From Bubalus kerabau (Eukaryota; Chordata; Mammalia; Artiodactyla; Bovidae): a stretch of 64,000 nt of DNA. The stretch is taken from the NCBI RefSeq assembly GCF_029407905.1, contig NC_073642.1:1426001-1490000 (forward strand), written 5' to 3'. The translations under genes were made by a program, and so were the position numbers. The notes under the pieces are model-generated. The model was not told the DNA's origin, did not search any database, and saw only the letters and a program-made list of their open reading frames with translations. Shown here piece after piece: positions 1-14,436 of the stretch (position 1 is the stretch's first letter; each line of letters begins with the position of its first letter).

Positions 1-262
1 GAGGAAGCCTGAATTTCCAGTCGTAATGCGAGAAACCCGCCGCAAATCGAGAAAAATCACGTGGTTCCCCGTATTACAAGATGAGGCCCTTGCCCCCTAC
101 AGCATCTCAAGAGAAGTCTCACATTCCGTCTTGAAGTGCAAAACAGTACTTGGCACCCTTGATGCGACCCCAAATGTTCCCCTATATACCGATCTCACTA
201 GAGGGGACACTGAAGTTCCCGGCACCACTTCATCTGAGGCCTTTCTCCTCTCCTGATCGCGA
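1..262. repeat. Long-range duplicate block, partner 18302-18563
   Basis: Bases 1-262 match 18302-18563 almost perfectly at a constant offset of 18,301. After about 262 the two copies separate (cgataggagggtcgattcca against cgacaggagggtcgattccc). The left end of the duplicated block lies outside the window. Confidence 0.75.
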
Positions 263-2165
263 TAGGAGGGTCGATTCCACTGCTTTGTCTCGAAGGGTTT
301 CCCGACCTTCCCGGCGCACCTGAGGATGAGGCCGGTCTCACGAGGAAATTCGAGAGGTAGCCTCGAGGGCCATACTACATGCCGAAAGACCCCGATTCCA
401 TGGTCCACTTTTGATCAAAACCAGACTCCTGGACACCTCTTCGAAGGCAAGCCTGTGGATGAAGGCACAACACGTAGGGGCACTGACACACCGTGCATCT
501 TCCGGAAAAACCCGCAGGTTCCTCACACAGCTCCACAAGTGGTCTGTCACCTCGTGAACAACTCGAGAAGCAAGTGGAGTTCCATTCCTCCACACAAGAC
601 GATGCCTGACTCTCCTGTCACAACTCTAGGGACCTTGCACACCGAGTCAGAAAAGGAGAGGAAGCCTGAGGTTCCTGCCTCCACTCAAGACGAGGCCCTT
701 TTCCATCGCCGCAAAACCAGTGGAGTCCCGAGAGGCCCGTCCCAAATCCACAGTATGCCTGACTTCTCAGAGGCACCCTGAGAAGCTCCCTAAGGTCACC
801 GGCAGAAGTCGACGGAACCCAGGGTTTCCTGCCACAACCCGAGAAAGACCTCGAGACTCCTGCTTTAACGTGTCTTGAGGCCCGATTCCCGTACCATATC
901 TCGAGAGCAATGACGCGCTCCCCCTTGCCATGCGCATGGAGACCTGATTTCCCTGGCGCCACACGAAAGGCTCCCTGAGCTTCCCGTCGCACCTCGTCAG
1001 AAACCGCACACTGGCACCACAGCTCGAGAAAACCAACAAGACGCCCCTGTCATCGCGAGATGAGAGTCTTCTTTTCCTGCATGGCCTGGAGAGCAATCCT
1101 GAGTCCTCTCTCCAAACTCCACAGGGGGCTTGACTCCCTTTAGGCCACTCAGTGGGCTCCAAGAGACACCTGTGGCGACTCGAGAGGAGAGCGGGGTCCT
1201 TTGCTTCCTCTCGAGTCGAGCTCTGACTCCCAGGATGTGTCTGGAATGCAACGCCGAGATCGCTGTCGGCCCTGGAGAGGAATATTAGGTCCTGGACACA
1301 AGCCTAGATGAGGTCTCTTTTACCCTGCAGTGACTCGAGAGCAAACCCCAGCTCTCCCTCGAAACTCGAATGGAAGATTGGACTTCCCTGGGCCAACACA
1401 AGAGGAAGCCTGAATTCCCCGTCGTAACTCGAGAATCCCTCCGCACCTTGAGAAAAAACACGTGATTCCCCCGTCATCCCAAGATGAGGCCCTTGCCCTC
1501 TACAGCGTCTCAAGAGAAGCCCCAAGTCCGTCTTGAAGTGCAAAACGGTACTTGGCACCCTTGAAGCGACCCCAAAAGTTTCCCGACACACCGGTCCCAC
1601 TCGAGGGGAACACCGAGGTTCCCGGCACGACTTCAACTGAGCCCTTTCGCTCCTCCTGATTGCGACAAGATGGTCGATTCCCCTGCTTTGTCTGGAAGGG
1701 GTTCCCGATCTTCATGGCGCACCTCAGGATGACACCAGTCTAACGAAGAAATTCGAGACGTAGCCTCATGGATGGTTCCACGTTCTGAAAGACCCTGATT
1801 TCCTGCTCCGCTATTGATAAGAACCCGATGTCCGGACACCTCTTTGAAGGCAACCCTGTGGATGAAGGCACAACACGAAGGGGCACTGACCCCCTCATGC
1901 ATCTTACGGAAAAAACCGAAGGTTCCACTCACAGCTCGACAAATGGTCTGTTATCCTGTGAACAACTCGAGAGGCAAGGGGAGTTCAATTCCTCCACACA
2001 AGACAAGGCCTGACTCTCCTGTCCCAACTCTTCAGGGACCCTGTGGTCGGAGTTTTAAATGGAGAGGAACCCTTAGGTTCCTGCCTCAACTCGAGATGAG
2101 AACCTTTGCCATTGCACCAAACCCAGTGGAGTTCCGAGAGCCCCTCCCAAGTCCACAGTATGCCT

Positions 2166-4225
2166 GACTTCTCAGAGGCACTCTGAGAAGCTCCCTGAGG
2201 TCACAGGCACAAGTCAAGGGAACCCTGGGTTTTATGCAGTGACCCGAGAAAGACCTCGAGAGTCCTTCTTCAACCCGTCTTGAGGCCCGATTACCCTACC
2301 ATGACTCGAGAGCAATGACGAGCTCCCCCTAGCCATCTCATGGGGACCTGACTTCCCTGGCACCACATGAGAGGCTCCCTGAGCTCCCTCTCGTACCTCG
2401 TCAGAAACCCGGCACTAGCGCAGCAGTCTAGAAAACCCACGAGACGCCGCCGTCATCGCGAGATGAGGGCCTTCTTTTCCTGCATGGCCTGGAGAGGAAT
2501 CCCGAGTCTTCTATCCAAACACCACAGGAGGCTTGCCTCCCTTTAGGGCACACAGTGGGCTCCAAGAGATACCCATCGCGACTCAAAAGGACAGCGGAGT
2601 TCTTTGCTTCCCTCGAGACGAGGCCTGATTCCCCGGGTGAGTCTGGTATGCAACCCCCAGATCCCTGTCGCCCCTAGGGACGAACATTAAGTCCTGGACA
2701 CAAGCCTAGATGAGGTCTATTTTGCCCTGCAGTGACTCGAGAGCAATCCCCAGCTCTCCCTTGAAACTCGAATGGAAGGTAGGACTTCCCTGGGCCAACA
2801 CATGAGGAAGACTGTATTCCCTGTCGAAACTCGAGAATCCCGCCACAACTCGAGAAACGCCACGTGGTTCGCCGTCATCGCAAGATGAGGCCCTTGCCCC
2901 CTACAGCGTCTCAAGAGAAGTCCCACGTTCCGTCTTGAAGTGCAAAACGGTATTGGCACCCTTGATGCGACCTCAAAAGTTCCTCGCCACACCGGTCTGA
3001 CTCAAGGAGAACACCGAGGTTCCCAGCACCACTACATCTGGGCCCCTTCTCCCCTCCTGTTCACGACAGGAGGGTCGATTCCCCTATTTTGTCTTGAAGG
3101 GGTTCCCGCCTTTCCCGGTGCATCTCAGGATGAGGCCGGTCTCACGAGGATATTCGAGACATAGCCTCGTGGATGGTGACACATGCCGAAAGACCCCGAT
3201 TTCCCGGTCCGCTCTTGATAAGATCCCAATGCCCGGACACCTCTTTGAAGATAACCCTTTGATGAAGGCACAACACGAAGGGGCACTGACACCCCTGGGT
3301 ATCGTCCGGAGAAACCCACAGGTACCACACACAGTTCGAGAAGTGACCTGTCACCCCGTGAACAACTGGAGAGGCAAGCAGAGTTCCATTCCTCCACACA
3401 AGACGAGGCCTGACTCTCCTGTTCGAACTCTGCAGCGAAACTGCGATCCGAGTCAGATCTGGCCCAGGGGAAGTCAGGAGAGGAAACATGAGTTTCCTGC
3501 CTCCACTCGAGATGAGGCCCTCTTCCATTGCACCGAACCCAGTGGAGTCCCGAGAGGCCCCTCCCAACTGCACAGTATCCCTGACTTCTCAGAGGCACCC
3601 TTAGACCTTCCTGAGATCACTGGCACAAGTCGAGGGAACCAAGGGTTTCCTGCCCCAACCAGTAAAAGACCTCGAGAGTCCTTCTTCAACGCGTCTTGAG
3701 GTGTGATTCCCCTACCATGACTCAAGAGCAATGACGCGCTCCCCCTAGCCATGCGCATAGAAACCTGACTTCCCTGGCACCACAGGAGAGGCTCCCTGAG
3801 CTCCCCATTATACCTAGTGAGCAACACCACACTGGAGCCGCAGCTCAAGAATACCCACGAGACGCCCCAGTCCTCACGAGATGAGGGCCTTCTTTTGCTG
3901 TATGGCCTGGAGAGCAATCCTGAGTCCTCTCTCCAAACTCCACAGGAGGCTTGACTCATTTTAGGCCACACAGTGAGCTCCAAGATATACCCGTCGCGAC
4001 TTGACAGGAGAGCGGTGTCCTTGGCTTCCTCTCGAGACGAGGACTGACTCCCCGGGTGAGTCGAGAATACAATGCCGAGATCGCTGTCACCCCAGCAGAG
4101 GAACATTAGGTCCTGGACACAAGCCTAGATGAGGTCTATTTGGCCCTGCAGTGTCTCGAGAGCAATCCCCAGTTCTAACTCGCAATTCGAATGAAAACTG
4201 GACTTCCCTGGGCCAGTTGAAGAGG
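2166..4225. repeat. Long-range duplicate block of about 2.06 kb, partner 23387-25447
   Basis: This interval aligns with 23387-25447 at an offset of 21,221-21,222. Shared rarities include gttttatgcagtgacc near 2231 and 23452, and the unusual subrepeat ctggcccaggggaag near 3459 and 24680. Upstream and downstream of these limits the two loci carry different monomer variants, so the limits are recombination or conversion breakpoints. Confidence 0.75.
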
Positions 4226-5984
4226 AAGCCTGAATTCCCCGTCGTAACTCGAGAATCCCGCTGCAACTCAAGAAAAACCACGTGGTTCCCCCGTCATCGA
4301 AAGATGAGGCCCTTGCCCGCTACAGCGTCTCAAGAGAAGTCTCACGTTCCGTATTGAAGAGCGAAAAGTTACTTGGAACCCTTGATGCGACCCCAAAAGT
4401 TCCCCGACATACCAGTCTCACTTGAGGAGAACACCGAGGTTCCTGGCACCACTTCATCTGAGACTCTTCTCCCCTCTTGATCGCGACAGGAGGTTCGATT
4501 CCCCTGCTTTGTCTGGAAGGCGTTCCCGACCTTCCTGGCGCACATCAAGATGAGGCCAGTCTCACGAGGAAATTCGAGACATAGCCTCGTGGGTGGTGCG
4601 GCATGCCAAAAGACCCCGATTCCCTGGTCCGCTCTTGATAAGAACCCGATGGCAGAACCCAACTCGAAGGCAATCCTGTGGATCAAGGCACAACACGAAG
4701 GGGCAGTGACACCCCGGTGCATCATCCAGAAAAACCTGCAAGTTCCACATACAAATCGACAAGTGGCCTGTCACCCCATGAACAACGCGAGAGTCAAGCG
4801 GAGTTCCATTCCTCCACAAAAGACGAGGCCTGACTCTCCTGTCCCAACTCTGCAGGGACTCTGCGATCCGAGTCAGATCCGGCGCATTCGAAGCCAGGAG
4901 AGGAACCCTGAGGTTCCTGCCTCAACTTGTCATGAGGCCCTCTTCCATTGCACCAAACCCAGTGGAGTTCCGAGAGGCCCCTCCCAACTCCACAGTGACC
5001 CTGACTTCTCAGAGGCACGCTGAGAAGCTTCCTGAGGTCACTGGCACAAGTCGATGGAACCCAGGGTTTCCTGCTGCAACCCAAGAAAGACCTCGAGAGT
5101 CCTTCTTTAACACGTCTTCAGGCCCAATTCCCCTACCATGACTCGAGAACAATGACGGGCTCCCTCTCACCACGTGCATAGAGACCTGACTGGCCTGGCA
5201 CCACATGAGAGGCTCACTGAGCTCCCAGTCTTACTTCGTGAGAAACCCCACACTAGCGCCACAGCTCGAGAAAACCTACGAGATGCCCCAGTCATCGGGA
5301 GATGAGGGCCTTCATTTCCTGCATTGCCTGGAGAGCAATCCCGTGTCCTCCCTCCAAACACCAGAGGAGGTTTGACTCCCTTTAAGCCACTCAGTGGGCT
5401 CCAAGACATACCCGTCCGACTCGAGAGGAGAGCAGAGTCCTTTGCTTCCCCTCGAGACGAGGCCTGACTCCAAGGCGAGTCTGGAATGCAACCCCGAGAT
5501 TCCTGTCGCCCCTTGACATGAACATTAGGTCCTGCACACAAGCCTTGGTGGGGTCTCTTTTGCCTTCAGTGACTAGAGCGCACCTCCAGCTCTTCCTCGA
5601 ATCTCGAATGGAAGATAAGACTTTTGTGGGCCAACACAAGAGGAAGCATGAATTCGCTGTGGTAACTCAAATATCCCACCGCAACTCGAGAAAAACCAAG
5701 TGGTTCCCCAGTCATTCCAAGATGAGGCCCTTGCCCGCTGGAGCACCCCAACAGAAGTCCCACGTTCCACTTTGAAGAGCGAAACGGTACTTGGAACGGT
5801 TTATGCAACCCCAAAAGTTACCCGACATACCTGTCTCACTTGAGGGAAACACCGAGGTTCCCAGCAGCACTTCATCTGAGCCACTTCTCCCCTCCTGATC
5901 GCCACAGGAGGGTCGATTCCTCTGCTTTGTCTGGAAGGGTTTCATGACCTTCGCGGCACAACTCAGGATGAGGCCGGTTTCATG

Positions 5985-7105
5985 AGGAAATTCGAGACTA
6001 GCCACGTGGGTGGTGCCAAATCCTGAAGGACCCCGATTTCCCGGTCCGCTCTTCATTAGAACCCGATGCCCGGACAGCTCTTCGAAGGCAACCCTGTGGA
6101 TGAAGACAAAAACGAAGGGTCACTGACAACCCCGTGCATCGTCTGGAAAAACCTGCAGATTCCACAAACAGTTTGACAAGGGGCCTGAAACCCCATGAAC
6201 AACTTGAGAGGCAAGCGGAGTTCCATTCCTCAGAAAAGACGTAGCCTGACTCTCCTGTCCCAACTCTGCAGGGACCCTGCGGTCTGAGTCTGAAACGGAG
6301 AGGAAGCCGGAGGTTCCTGCCTCCCCTCGAGGTGAGGCCCTCTTCCATTGCGCAATTCCCAGCGGAGTCCTGAGGGGCCCCGCAAACACCACAGGATCAC
6401 TCGCCTCTCAGAGGCACCCTGGCAAGTTCCCTAAGGTCCCCGGCAGAAGGCGAGGGAAACGAGGGTTTCCCGCCGCCCCCCGAGAAAGACCTCGAGAGTC
6501 CTTCTTCAACGCGTCTCGAGGCCCTAGTCCCCTCCCGTGACTCGAGAGCCATGACGCGCTCCCCCTCGCAACGCGCATGGAGACCTGACTTCCCTGGCGC
6601 TGCACGAGAGGCTCCCTGAGATCTTCGTCGTGCCTCGGGAGAAAAGCCCCACGGGCGCCGCAGCTCGAGGAAACCCCTGAGACGCCCCCGTCCTCGCGAG
6701 CTGAGGGCCTTCTTTTCCTGCATGGCCTAGAGAGCAATCCCGGGTCCTCTCTCCAAACGGAAGAGGAGGCCGGACTCCCTTGAGGCCGCTCAGGGGACTC
6801 CAAGAGACCCGCGTCGCGACTCGAGAGGAGAGCGGAGTCCTTGGCTACCCCTCAAGACGAGGCCTGACTCCCTGGGGGAGCCTGGAATGCAACCCCGAGA
6901 TGCCTGCCTTCCCTGGAGAGGAATATTAGGTCCCGGACACACGCCTAGGTGAGGTCTCTTCGGCCCTGCAGTGACCCGAGCGCAACCCCCAGCTTTCCCT
7001 CACAACTCGAGGGGAAGATTGGGCTTCCCAGGGACACCCCAAGAGGAAGCCTGAGATCCCCGTCGTAACTCGAGAATCCCACCGCAACTCGAGAAAATCC
7101 ACGTG
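5985..7105. repeat. Satellite I variant B patch (CpG-richer), copy 1
   Basis: Within the left array this stretch carries the diagnostic differences of a second monomer variant. One is a shortened gagactagccacgtggg in place of gagacgtagcctcgtggg. Another is acaaggggcctga in place of acaagtggcctgt. A third is the consistently CpG-richer run at 6290-6990, where cccc and gcg dominate. Flanking sequence on both sides is ordinary variant A, so the patch has the look of a conversion or crossover tract. Edges are judged by eye to within about 50 bp. Confidence 0.6.
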
Positions 7106-8739
7106 GTTCCCCCATCAGCGCTAGATGAGGCCCTTGCCCGCTACAGCGACTCAAGAGAAGTCCCACGTTCTGTCTTGAAGTCCGAAACAGTACTTGGCAC
7201 CCTTGATGCAATCTCAAAATTCCCCGACATACCGGTCTCACTCAAAAGGAACACCGAGGTTCCCGGAACCACTTCATTTGAGCTCCTTCTCCCCTCGTGA
7301 TCGCGACAGGAGTGTCGATTCCCCTGCTATGTCTGGAAGGGGTTCCCGACCTTTCCAGCGCGCCTAAGGATGAGGCAGGTCTCACGAGGAAATTCGAGAC
7401 GTAGCCTCGTGGGTGGTGCCACAAGCCGAAAGACCCCGATTTCCCGGTCTACTCTTGATAAGAACGCGATGCCCTGACACCTTTACGAAGGAAAACCTGT
7501 GGATGAAAGCACAACACGAAGGGGCACCGACACCCCCGTGCATCGTCCAGAAAAACCCGCAGGTTACAAACACAGTTCAACAAGTGGTCTGTCACCCCGT
7601 GAACAACTTGACAGGCAAGTGGAGTTCCATTCCTCCACACAAGACGAGACCTGATTTTCTGTACCAACTCTGCAGGGAAACTGCGATCCGAGTCAGTACC
7701 GGCGCCAGGAAACCCAGGAGAGGAAACATGAGGTTCCTGCCTCCACTCGAGATGAGGCTCTCATCCATTGCACCAAACCCAGTGGAGTCCCGAGAGGCCC
7801 CTCCCAACTCCACAGTACCCCTGACTTCTCAGAGGCACCCGGAGAAGCTCCATGAGGTCACCGGCACATGTCAAGGGAACCCAGGGTTTCCTGCCACAAT
7901 GGGAAAAAGACCTCGAGAGTCCTACTTCAACGTGTCTTGAAGCCCGAATCTGCTTCCATTGCTCTATAGAAATGACACGCACCCCCTCACCACGCACATG
8001 GAGACCTGACTTCCCTGGCGCCATAAGAGAGGCTCCCTGAGCTCCCTGTCGTACCTCGTGAGAAACCCCACACTGACGCCGCAGCTCAAGAAAACCCACC
8101 ATATGCCCCTGTCATCGCGAGATGAGGGCCTTCTTTTCCTGCATGGCCTGGAGAGGAATCCCGAATCCTCTTTCCAAACTCCACAGGAGGCTTGACTCCC
8201 TTTAGGCCACTTAGTGGGCTCCAAGAGATACCCGTCGCGACTCGAGAGGAGAATGGAGTCCTTTGCTTCCCCTCGAGACAAGGCCTGACTCACCAGGTGG
8301 GTCTGGAATGCAACCCCGAGATCCCTGTCTCCCATGGAGAGGAACATTAGGTCCTGGAAAGAAGCCTAGATGAGGTCTCTTTTGCCCTTCTGTAACTCGA
8401 GAGCAATCCCCCGCTCTCCCTGACAACTCGAATGGAAGATTGGACTTCCCTGGGCCAACACAAGAGGAAGCCTGAATTCCCCTTCGTAACTCGAGAATCC
8501 CCCCGCAACTCGAGAAAAAGCACTTGGTTCCCTCGTCATCGCAAGATGAGGCCCTTGCCCGCTACAGCTTCTCAAGAAAAGTCCCACGTTCCGTCTTGAA
8601 GTGCGAAACGATACTTGACACCCTTGATGTGACCCCAAAAGTTCCCGGAAATATCGGTCTCACTCGAGGTGAACACTGAGGTTCCCGGAACCAGTTTATC
8701 TGAGCCGTTCTCCCCTCCTGTTCGTGATAGGAGGGTCAC

Positions 8740-11700
8740 TTCCCCTGCTTTGTTTGTAAGGGGTTCCCGACCTTCACGGGCCACTTCAGGATGAGGCCGG
8801 TCTCACGAGGAAATTCGAGACGTAGCTCGCGGGTGGTGCCACATGCCAAAAGACTATGATTTCCCGGTACGCTCTTGATAAGAACCCGATGCCTGGACAC
8901 CTCTTCGAAGGCAACCCTGTGGATGAAGGCACAACACAAAGGGGCACTGACACCCTCGTGCATCGTCTGGAAAAACCCGCAGGTTCCACATACAGCTCAA
9001 CAAGTGGCTTGTCACCACTGAAGAACTCGAGAGGCAAGTGGGGTTTCATTCCTCTACACAAGACGAGGCCTGACTCTCCTGTCCCAACTCTGCAGGGACT
9101 TTGCGATCCGAATCAGACCAGCGCCAGTGAAGTCACGAGAGGAACGCTGAGGTTCCTGCCTCCACTCGAGATTAGGACCTCTTCCATTGCACGAAACCCA
9201 GTGGAGTCCTGAGAGGCGCGTCCCAGCTCCACAGTATCCCTGACTTCTCAGAGGCACCCTGAGAAGCTCCCTGAGGTCACCAGCACAATTCGAGTGAACC
9301 CAGGGTTTACTGCCGCCACCATAGAAAGAACTCAAGAGTCCTTCTTCAACGCGCTTTGAGGCCTGATTCCCCTACCATGACTCGAGGGCAATGACGCGCT
9401 CCCTCTGCTACACTCATGAAGCCCTGACTTCCCTGGCGCCAAACGAGAGGCTCCCTGAGCTCCCCGTCATACCTCGTGAGAAACCCCACACTGGCGCCGC
9501 AGATAGAGAAAACCCACGAGACGCCCCCGTTTTCGCGACATGACGGCCTTCTTTTCTAGCATGGCCTGGAGAGCAATCCCGAGTCCTCTCTCCAAACTCC
9601 ACAGTAGGCTTGACTCCCTTTTGGTCACTCAGTGGACTCCAAGACATACCCGTCGCGACTCGAGAGGAGAGCGGGGTCTTTTCCTTCCCCTCGAGGTGAG
9701 GCCTGACTCCTCGGGTGAGTCTGATATGTGAACCGGAGATCCCTGTCGCCTCTGGAGAGAAACATTATGTCCTGGACACAAGCCTAGATGAGGTCTCATT
9801 TTTCCTGAAGTGACTCGAGAGCAATCCCCAACTCTCCCTCGCAACTCGAATGGAAGACTGGACTTCCCTGGGCCAACAGAAGAGGAAGCCTGAATTTCCC
9901 GTTGTAACTCAAGAATCCCGCCACAACTCGAGAAAAACCACGTCGTTCCCTCTTCATCGCAAGATGCAGCCATTGCCGCTACAGCGTCTCAAAAGAAGTC
10001 TTACTTTCCATCTTGAAGTGCGATACGGTACTTGGCACCTTTGATGCGACCCCAAAAGTTCCCCAACAGACTGGTCTCGCTGGAGGGGAACACCGAGGTT
10101 CCCGGCATCACCTCATCTGTGCCCCTTCTCCCCTCCTGATCGAGACAGGAGGGTCGATTCCCCTGCTTTGTCTGCAAGGGGATCCGACCTTCCCGGCGCA
10201 CCTCAGGATGAGGCCGGTCTCACTAGGAAATTCGAGACGTAGCCTGGTGGGTGGTGCCACATGCGGAAAGACCCCGATTTCCCGGTCCGCTCTTAATAAG
10301 AACCCGATGCCCTGGCACCTCTTCGAAAGCAAACCTGTGGATGAATGCACAACACGAAGGGGTACTGACATCCCCATGCATAGTACGGAAAAACACGCAG
10401 ATTCCAAACACAGATCGACAAGTGTCCTGTCATCCCTTGAAGAACTAGAGAGGCATGCGGAGTTCCGTTCCTCCACACAAGAGAAGGCCTGACTCTCCTT
10501 TCCCAACTCTGCAGGGACCGTGCGATCGGAGTCAGAAATGTAGATGAAACCTGACATTCCTGCATCAACTCGAAATGAGGCACTCTTCCATTGTGCCATA
10601 CCAGTGGAGTCCCGAGAGGCCCCTCCCAACTCCACAGTATCCCTGACTTCTCAGAGGCACCCTCAGAAGCTCTCTGCGGTCACTGGCACAAGTCGAGTGA
10701 ACCCAGGGTTTCCTGCTGCATTCTGAGAAAGACCTTGAGAGTCCTTCTTTACCGTGTCTTGAGGCCCGATACCCTACAATGACTGGAGAGCAATGACGCA
10801 TTTCCCTCACCACGCCCATTGAAACCTAACTTCCCTGGCGCCACACGAGAGGCTCCCTGCGCTCCCCGTCCTACCTCATGAAAACCCCACACTGGCACCC
10901 CCGCTCGAGAAAACACATGAGACGCCCCCGGCATCGTAAGATGAGGGCCTTCTTTTCCTACATGACCTAGAGAGCAATCCCGAGTCCACTCTCCAAACTC
11001 CACTGGAGGCCTGTCTCCCTTTAGGCCACTCAGTAGCCTCCAAGAGATACACGTCGCTACTCTAGAGGAGAGCGGAGTCCGTTGCTTCCCCTCGAGCCGA
11101 GGCCTGACTACTTGGGTGAGTCTGGAATGGGATCCCGAGATCCGTGTCGCCCCTGTAGAGGAAAACTCGGTCCTGGACACAAGCCTAAATGAGGTCTTTT
11201 TTGTCCTGCATTGACTCAAGTGCAATCCCCAGCTCTCCCTCGCACCTCGAATGGATGATTGGACTTCCCTGGGCCAACACAAGAGGAAGACTGTATTTCC
11301 CGTTGTAATTCGAGAATCCCGCGGCAACTGGAGAAAAACAACGTGGCTCCTCCGTCATCGAAATATGAGGCCCCTGTCAGCTATAGCGTCTCCAGGGAAG
11401 TCCCATGTTCCGTCTTGAAGTGTGAAACGGTACTTGGCACCCTTGATGCGACCCCCAAATTTCCCTGACACCTCGGTCTCACTCGAGAAGAACATGGAGG
11501 TTCCCAGCACTGCTTCAGCTGAGACTCTTCTCCCCTCCTGATGGCGACAGGAGGGTCGATTCCCCTACTTTGTCTGGAAGGGGTTCCCAGACTTCCCGGC
11601 GAACCTCAGGATGAGGCCAGTCTCACGAGGGAAGTCGAGACGTAGCCTCGTGTGTTGTGCCACATGCTGAAAGACCCCGATTTCCTGGTCCGCTATTGAT

Positions 11701-14436
11701 AAGATCCCGATGCCCGGTCACCTCTTCGAAGGTAACCCTGTGGATGAAGTCACAACACGAAGGGGCACTGACACCCCTGTGCATCGTCCCCCAAAACCGC
11801 AGGTTCCACATACAACTCGACAGGTGGCCTGTCATCCCGTGAACAACTCGAGAGGCAAGCGGAGTTCCATTACTCCAGACAAGACGAGGTCTGACTCTCC
11901 TGTCCCAACTCTGCAGGGACCCTGCTATCCGAGTCAGAAATGGAGAGGAACCCTGACGTTACTGCCTCAATCTGAGATTAGGTCCTCTTCAATTGCACCA
12001 GTCCCTGTGGAGTTCCGAGAAGCCCCTCTCAACTCCACAGTATCCCTGACTTCTCAGAGGAACCCCGCTAAGCTCCCTGAGGTTATGGGCACAAGTCGAG
12101 GGAACCCAGGGTTTCCTGCCACACCCCGAGAAAGACCTCGAGAGTTCTTCTTCGAAGCGTCTTGAGGCTCGATTCCCCTACCATGACTCGAGAGCAATGA
12201 GGCGCTCCCCCTCGCCACGTCCATGGAGACCTGACTTCCGTGGCACGACAGGAGTCTCCCTGAGCTCCCCGTCCTATCTCGTGAGAAACCCCAACCAGGC
12301 ACTGCACCTTGAGAAAACCCACGAGACGCCCCCGTCATCGCGAGATGAGGGCCTTCTTTTCCTGCATGGCCTAGAGAGCAATCCCGAGTCCTCTCTCCAA
12401 ACTCCACAGGAGGCTTAACTCCATTTAGGCCACTCTTGGGCTCCAAGGGATACCCGTCGCGACTCGAGAGGAGAGCGGAGTCTATTCATTCCCTTCGAGA
12501 TGAGGCCTGACTCCCCGGGTGAGTCTGGAATGCAACCCCGAGATCCCTGTCGCCCCTGGAGAGAAAAACTCGGTCCTGGACACAAACCTAGATGAGCTCT
12601 ATTTTGCCCTGCAGTGACTCGAGAGCAATCTCCAGCTCTCACTTGCAACTCGAATGGAAGATTGGACTTCCCTGGGCCAACACAAGAGGAAACCTGTATT
12701 TCCCGTCGTAACTCAAGAATCCTGCCGCAACTCGAGAAAAAACACGTGGGTCCCCCGTCAGCGCTAGATGAGGCCCTTGCCCACTACAGCGTCTCAAGAG
12801 AAGTCCCAGGTTCCGTCTTGAAGTGCGAAACGGTACTTGGCACCCTTGATGCAACCCGGAAAGTTACCCGACTTACCAGTTTCACTCAAGGGGAGCACCG
12901 AGATTCCCGGCACTACTTCATCTGAGCCCTTTCTCTCCTCCTGATCCCGAAAGGAGGGTCGATTCCCCCGATTTGTCTGGAAAGGGTTCCCGGACTTTCC
13001 TGCGCGCCTCAGGATGAGGCCGATCTCACGAGGAAATTCGAGACGTAGCCTCGTGGGTGGTGCAACATGCTGAAAGACCCCGATTTCCCGGTCCGCACTT
13101 GAGGAGAACCCGATGCCCGGACACCTCTTCGAAGGCAACCCTGTGGATGAAGGCACAACAGGAAGGAGCACTGACACCCCCGTGCATCTCCGAAAAACCC
13201 GCAGGTTCCACACACATCACGTAAAGTGGTGTCATCATTGAACAACTTGAGATGTAAGCGGAGTTCCATTCCTCCGCAGAACACGAGACCTGACACTCCT
13301 GAGCAAACTCAGCAGGGACCCTGCTATCTGAGTCAGATCCGGCTCCAGGAAGTCAGGAGCAGAACCCTGAGGTTCCTGCCTCAATTCGAGATGAGGCCCT
13401 CTTCCATTGCACCAAACCCAGAGGAGTCCCGAGAGGCCTCTCCCAAATCCACAGTATCCCTGACTTCTCAGAGGCACCCTGAGAAGCTCCCTGAGGTCAC
13501 CGGCACAAGTCAAGGGAACCCAGGGTTTCCTGCCGCAACCCTAGAAAGACATCGAGAGTCCTTTTTCAACCCGTCATGAGGCCCGATTCCCCTACCCTGA
13601 CTGGAGAGCAATGACGCGCTCCCCCTTGCCCCGCCCATGGAGACCTGACTTCCCTGTTGCCACACGAGAGGCTACCTGAACTCCCAGTCGTACCTCGTGA
13701 GAAACCCCACACTGGCGCCGCAGCTCGAGAAAACCCACGAGACGCCCCCGTCATCTCGAGATGTGGGCCTTCTTTTCCTGCATGGCCTGGAGAGCAATCC
13801 CGAGTCCTCTCTCCAAACTGAAGAGGAGGGTTGACTCCCTTTAGACCACTCAGTGGGCTCCAAGAGATATGCGTCGCAACTCGAGAGGAGAGCCGAGTCC
13901 TTTGCTTCCCCTCGAGACGAGGCCTAACTCCCCGGGTGAGTCTGTAATGCAAACCCGAGATCCCTGTCGCCCTTGGAGAGGATCATTGGGTCCTGAACAC
14001 AAGGCTAGATCAGGTCGCTTTTGCCCTGCAGTAACTCCAGAGCACTCCCCAGCTTTCCCTCGCAACCCGAATGGAAGATGGACCTCCCTGGGCCAACACA
14101 AGAGGAAGCCTGAATTCCCAGTAGTCATTCGAGAATTCCGCCTCAACTTGAGAAAAACCACATGATTCCCCCGTCATTGCAAGATGAGGCCCTTGCCTGC
14201 TCCAGCGTCTCAAGAGTAGTCCCACGTTCTGTATTGAAGTGCGAAATGATATTTGGCACCCTTAATGCTACCCCAAAAGTTCCCCGACATACGGGTTGCA
14301 CTCGAGGGGAACACCAAGATTCCTGGCACCACTTCATCTGAGCCCCTTCTCCCCTCCTGATCGCGAAAGGAGGGTCGATTCCCCTGCTTTGTCTGCAAGG
14401 GGTTCCCGACCTTCTCCGCGCACCGCAGATGAGGCT
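8740..14436. repeat. Long-range duplicate block of about 5.7 kb, partner 58305-64000
   Basis: About four monomers align with 58305-64000 at offset 49,564-49,565. They share monomer lengths (1,401/1,403/1,417 against 1,400/1,403/1,418) and rare features such as gaaaaactcggtcctgg at 11161, 12563, 60725 and 62127. I judge identity by eye at roughly 97-98 percent. The match begins inside gattcccctgctttg at both loci. The right copy reaches the window edge, so the block may be longer. Confidence 0.8.
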
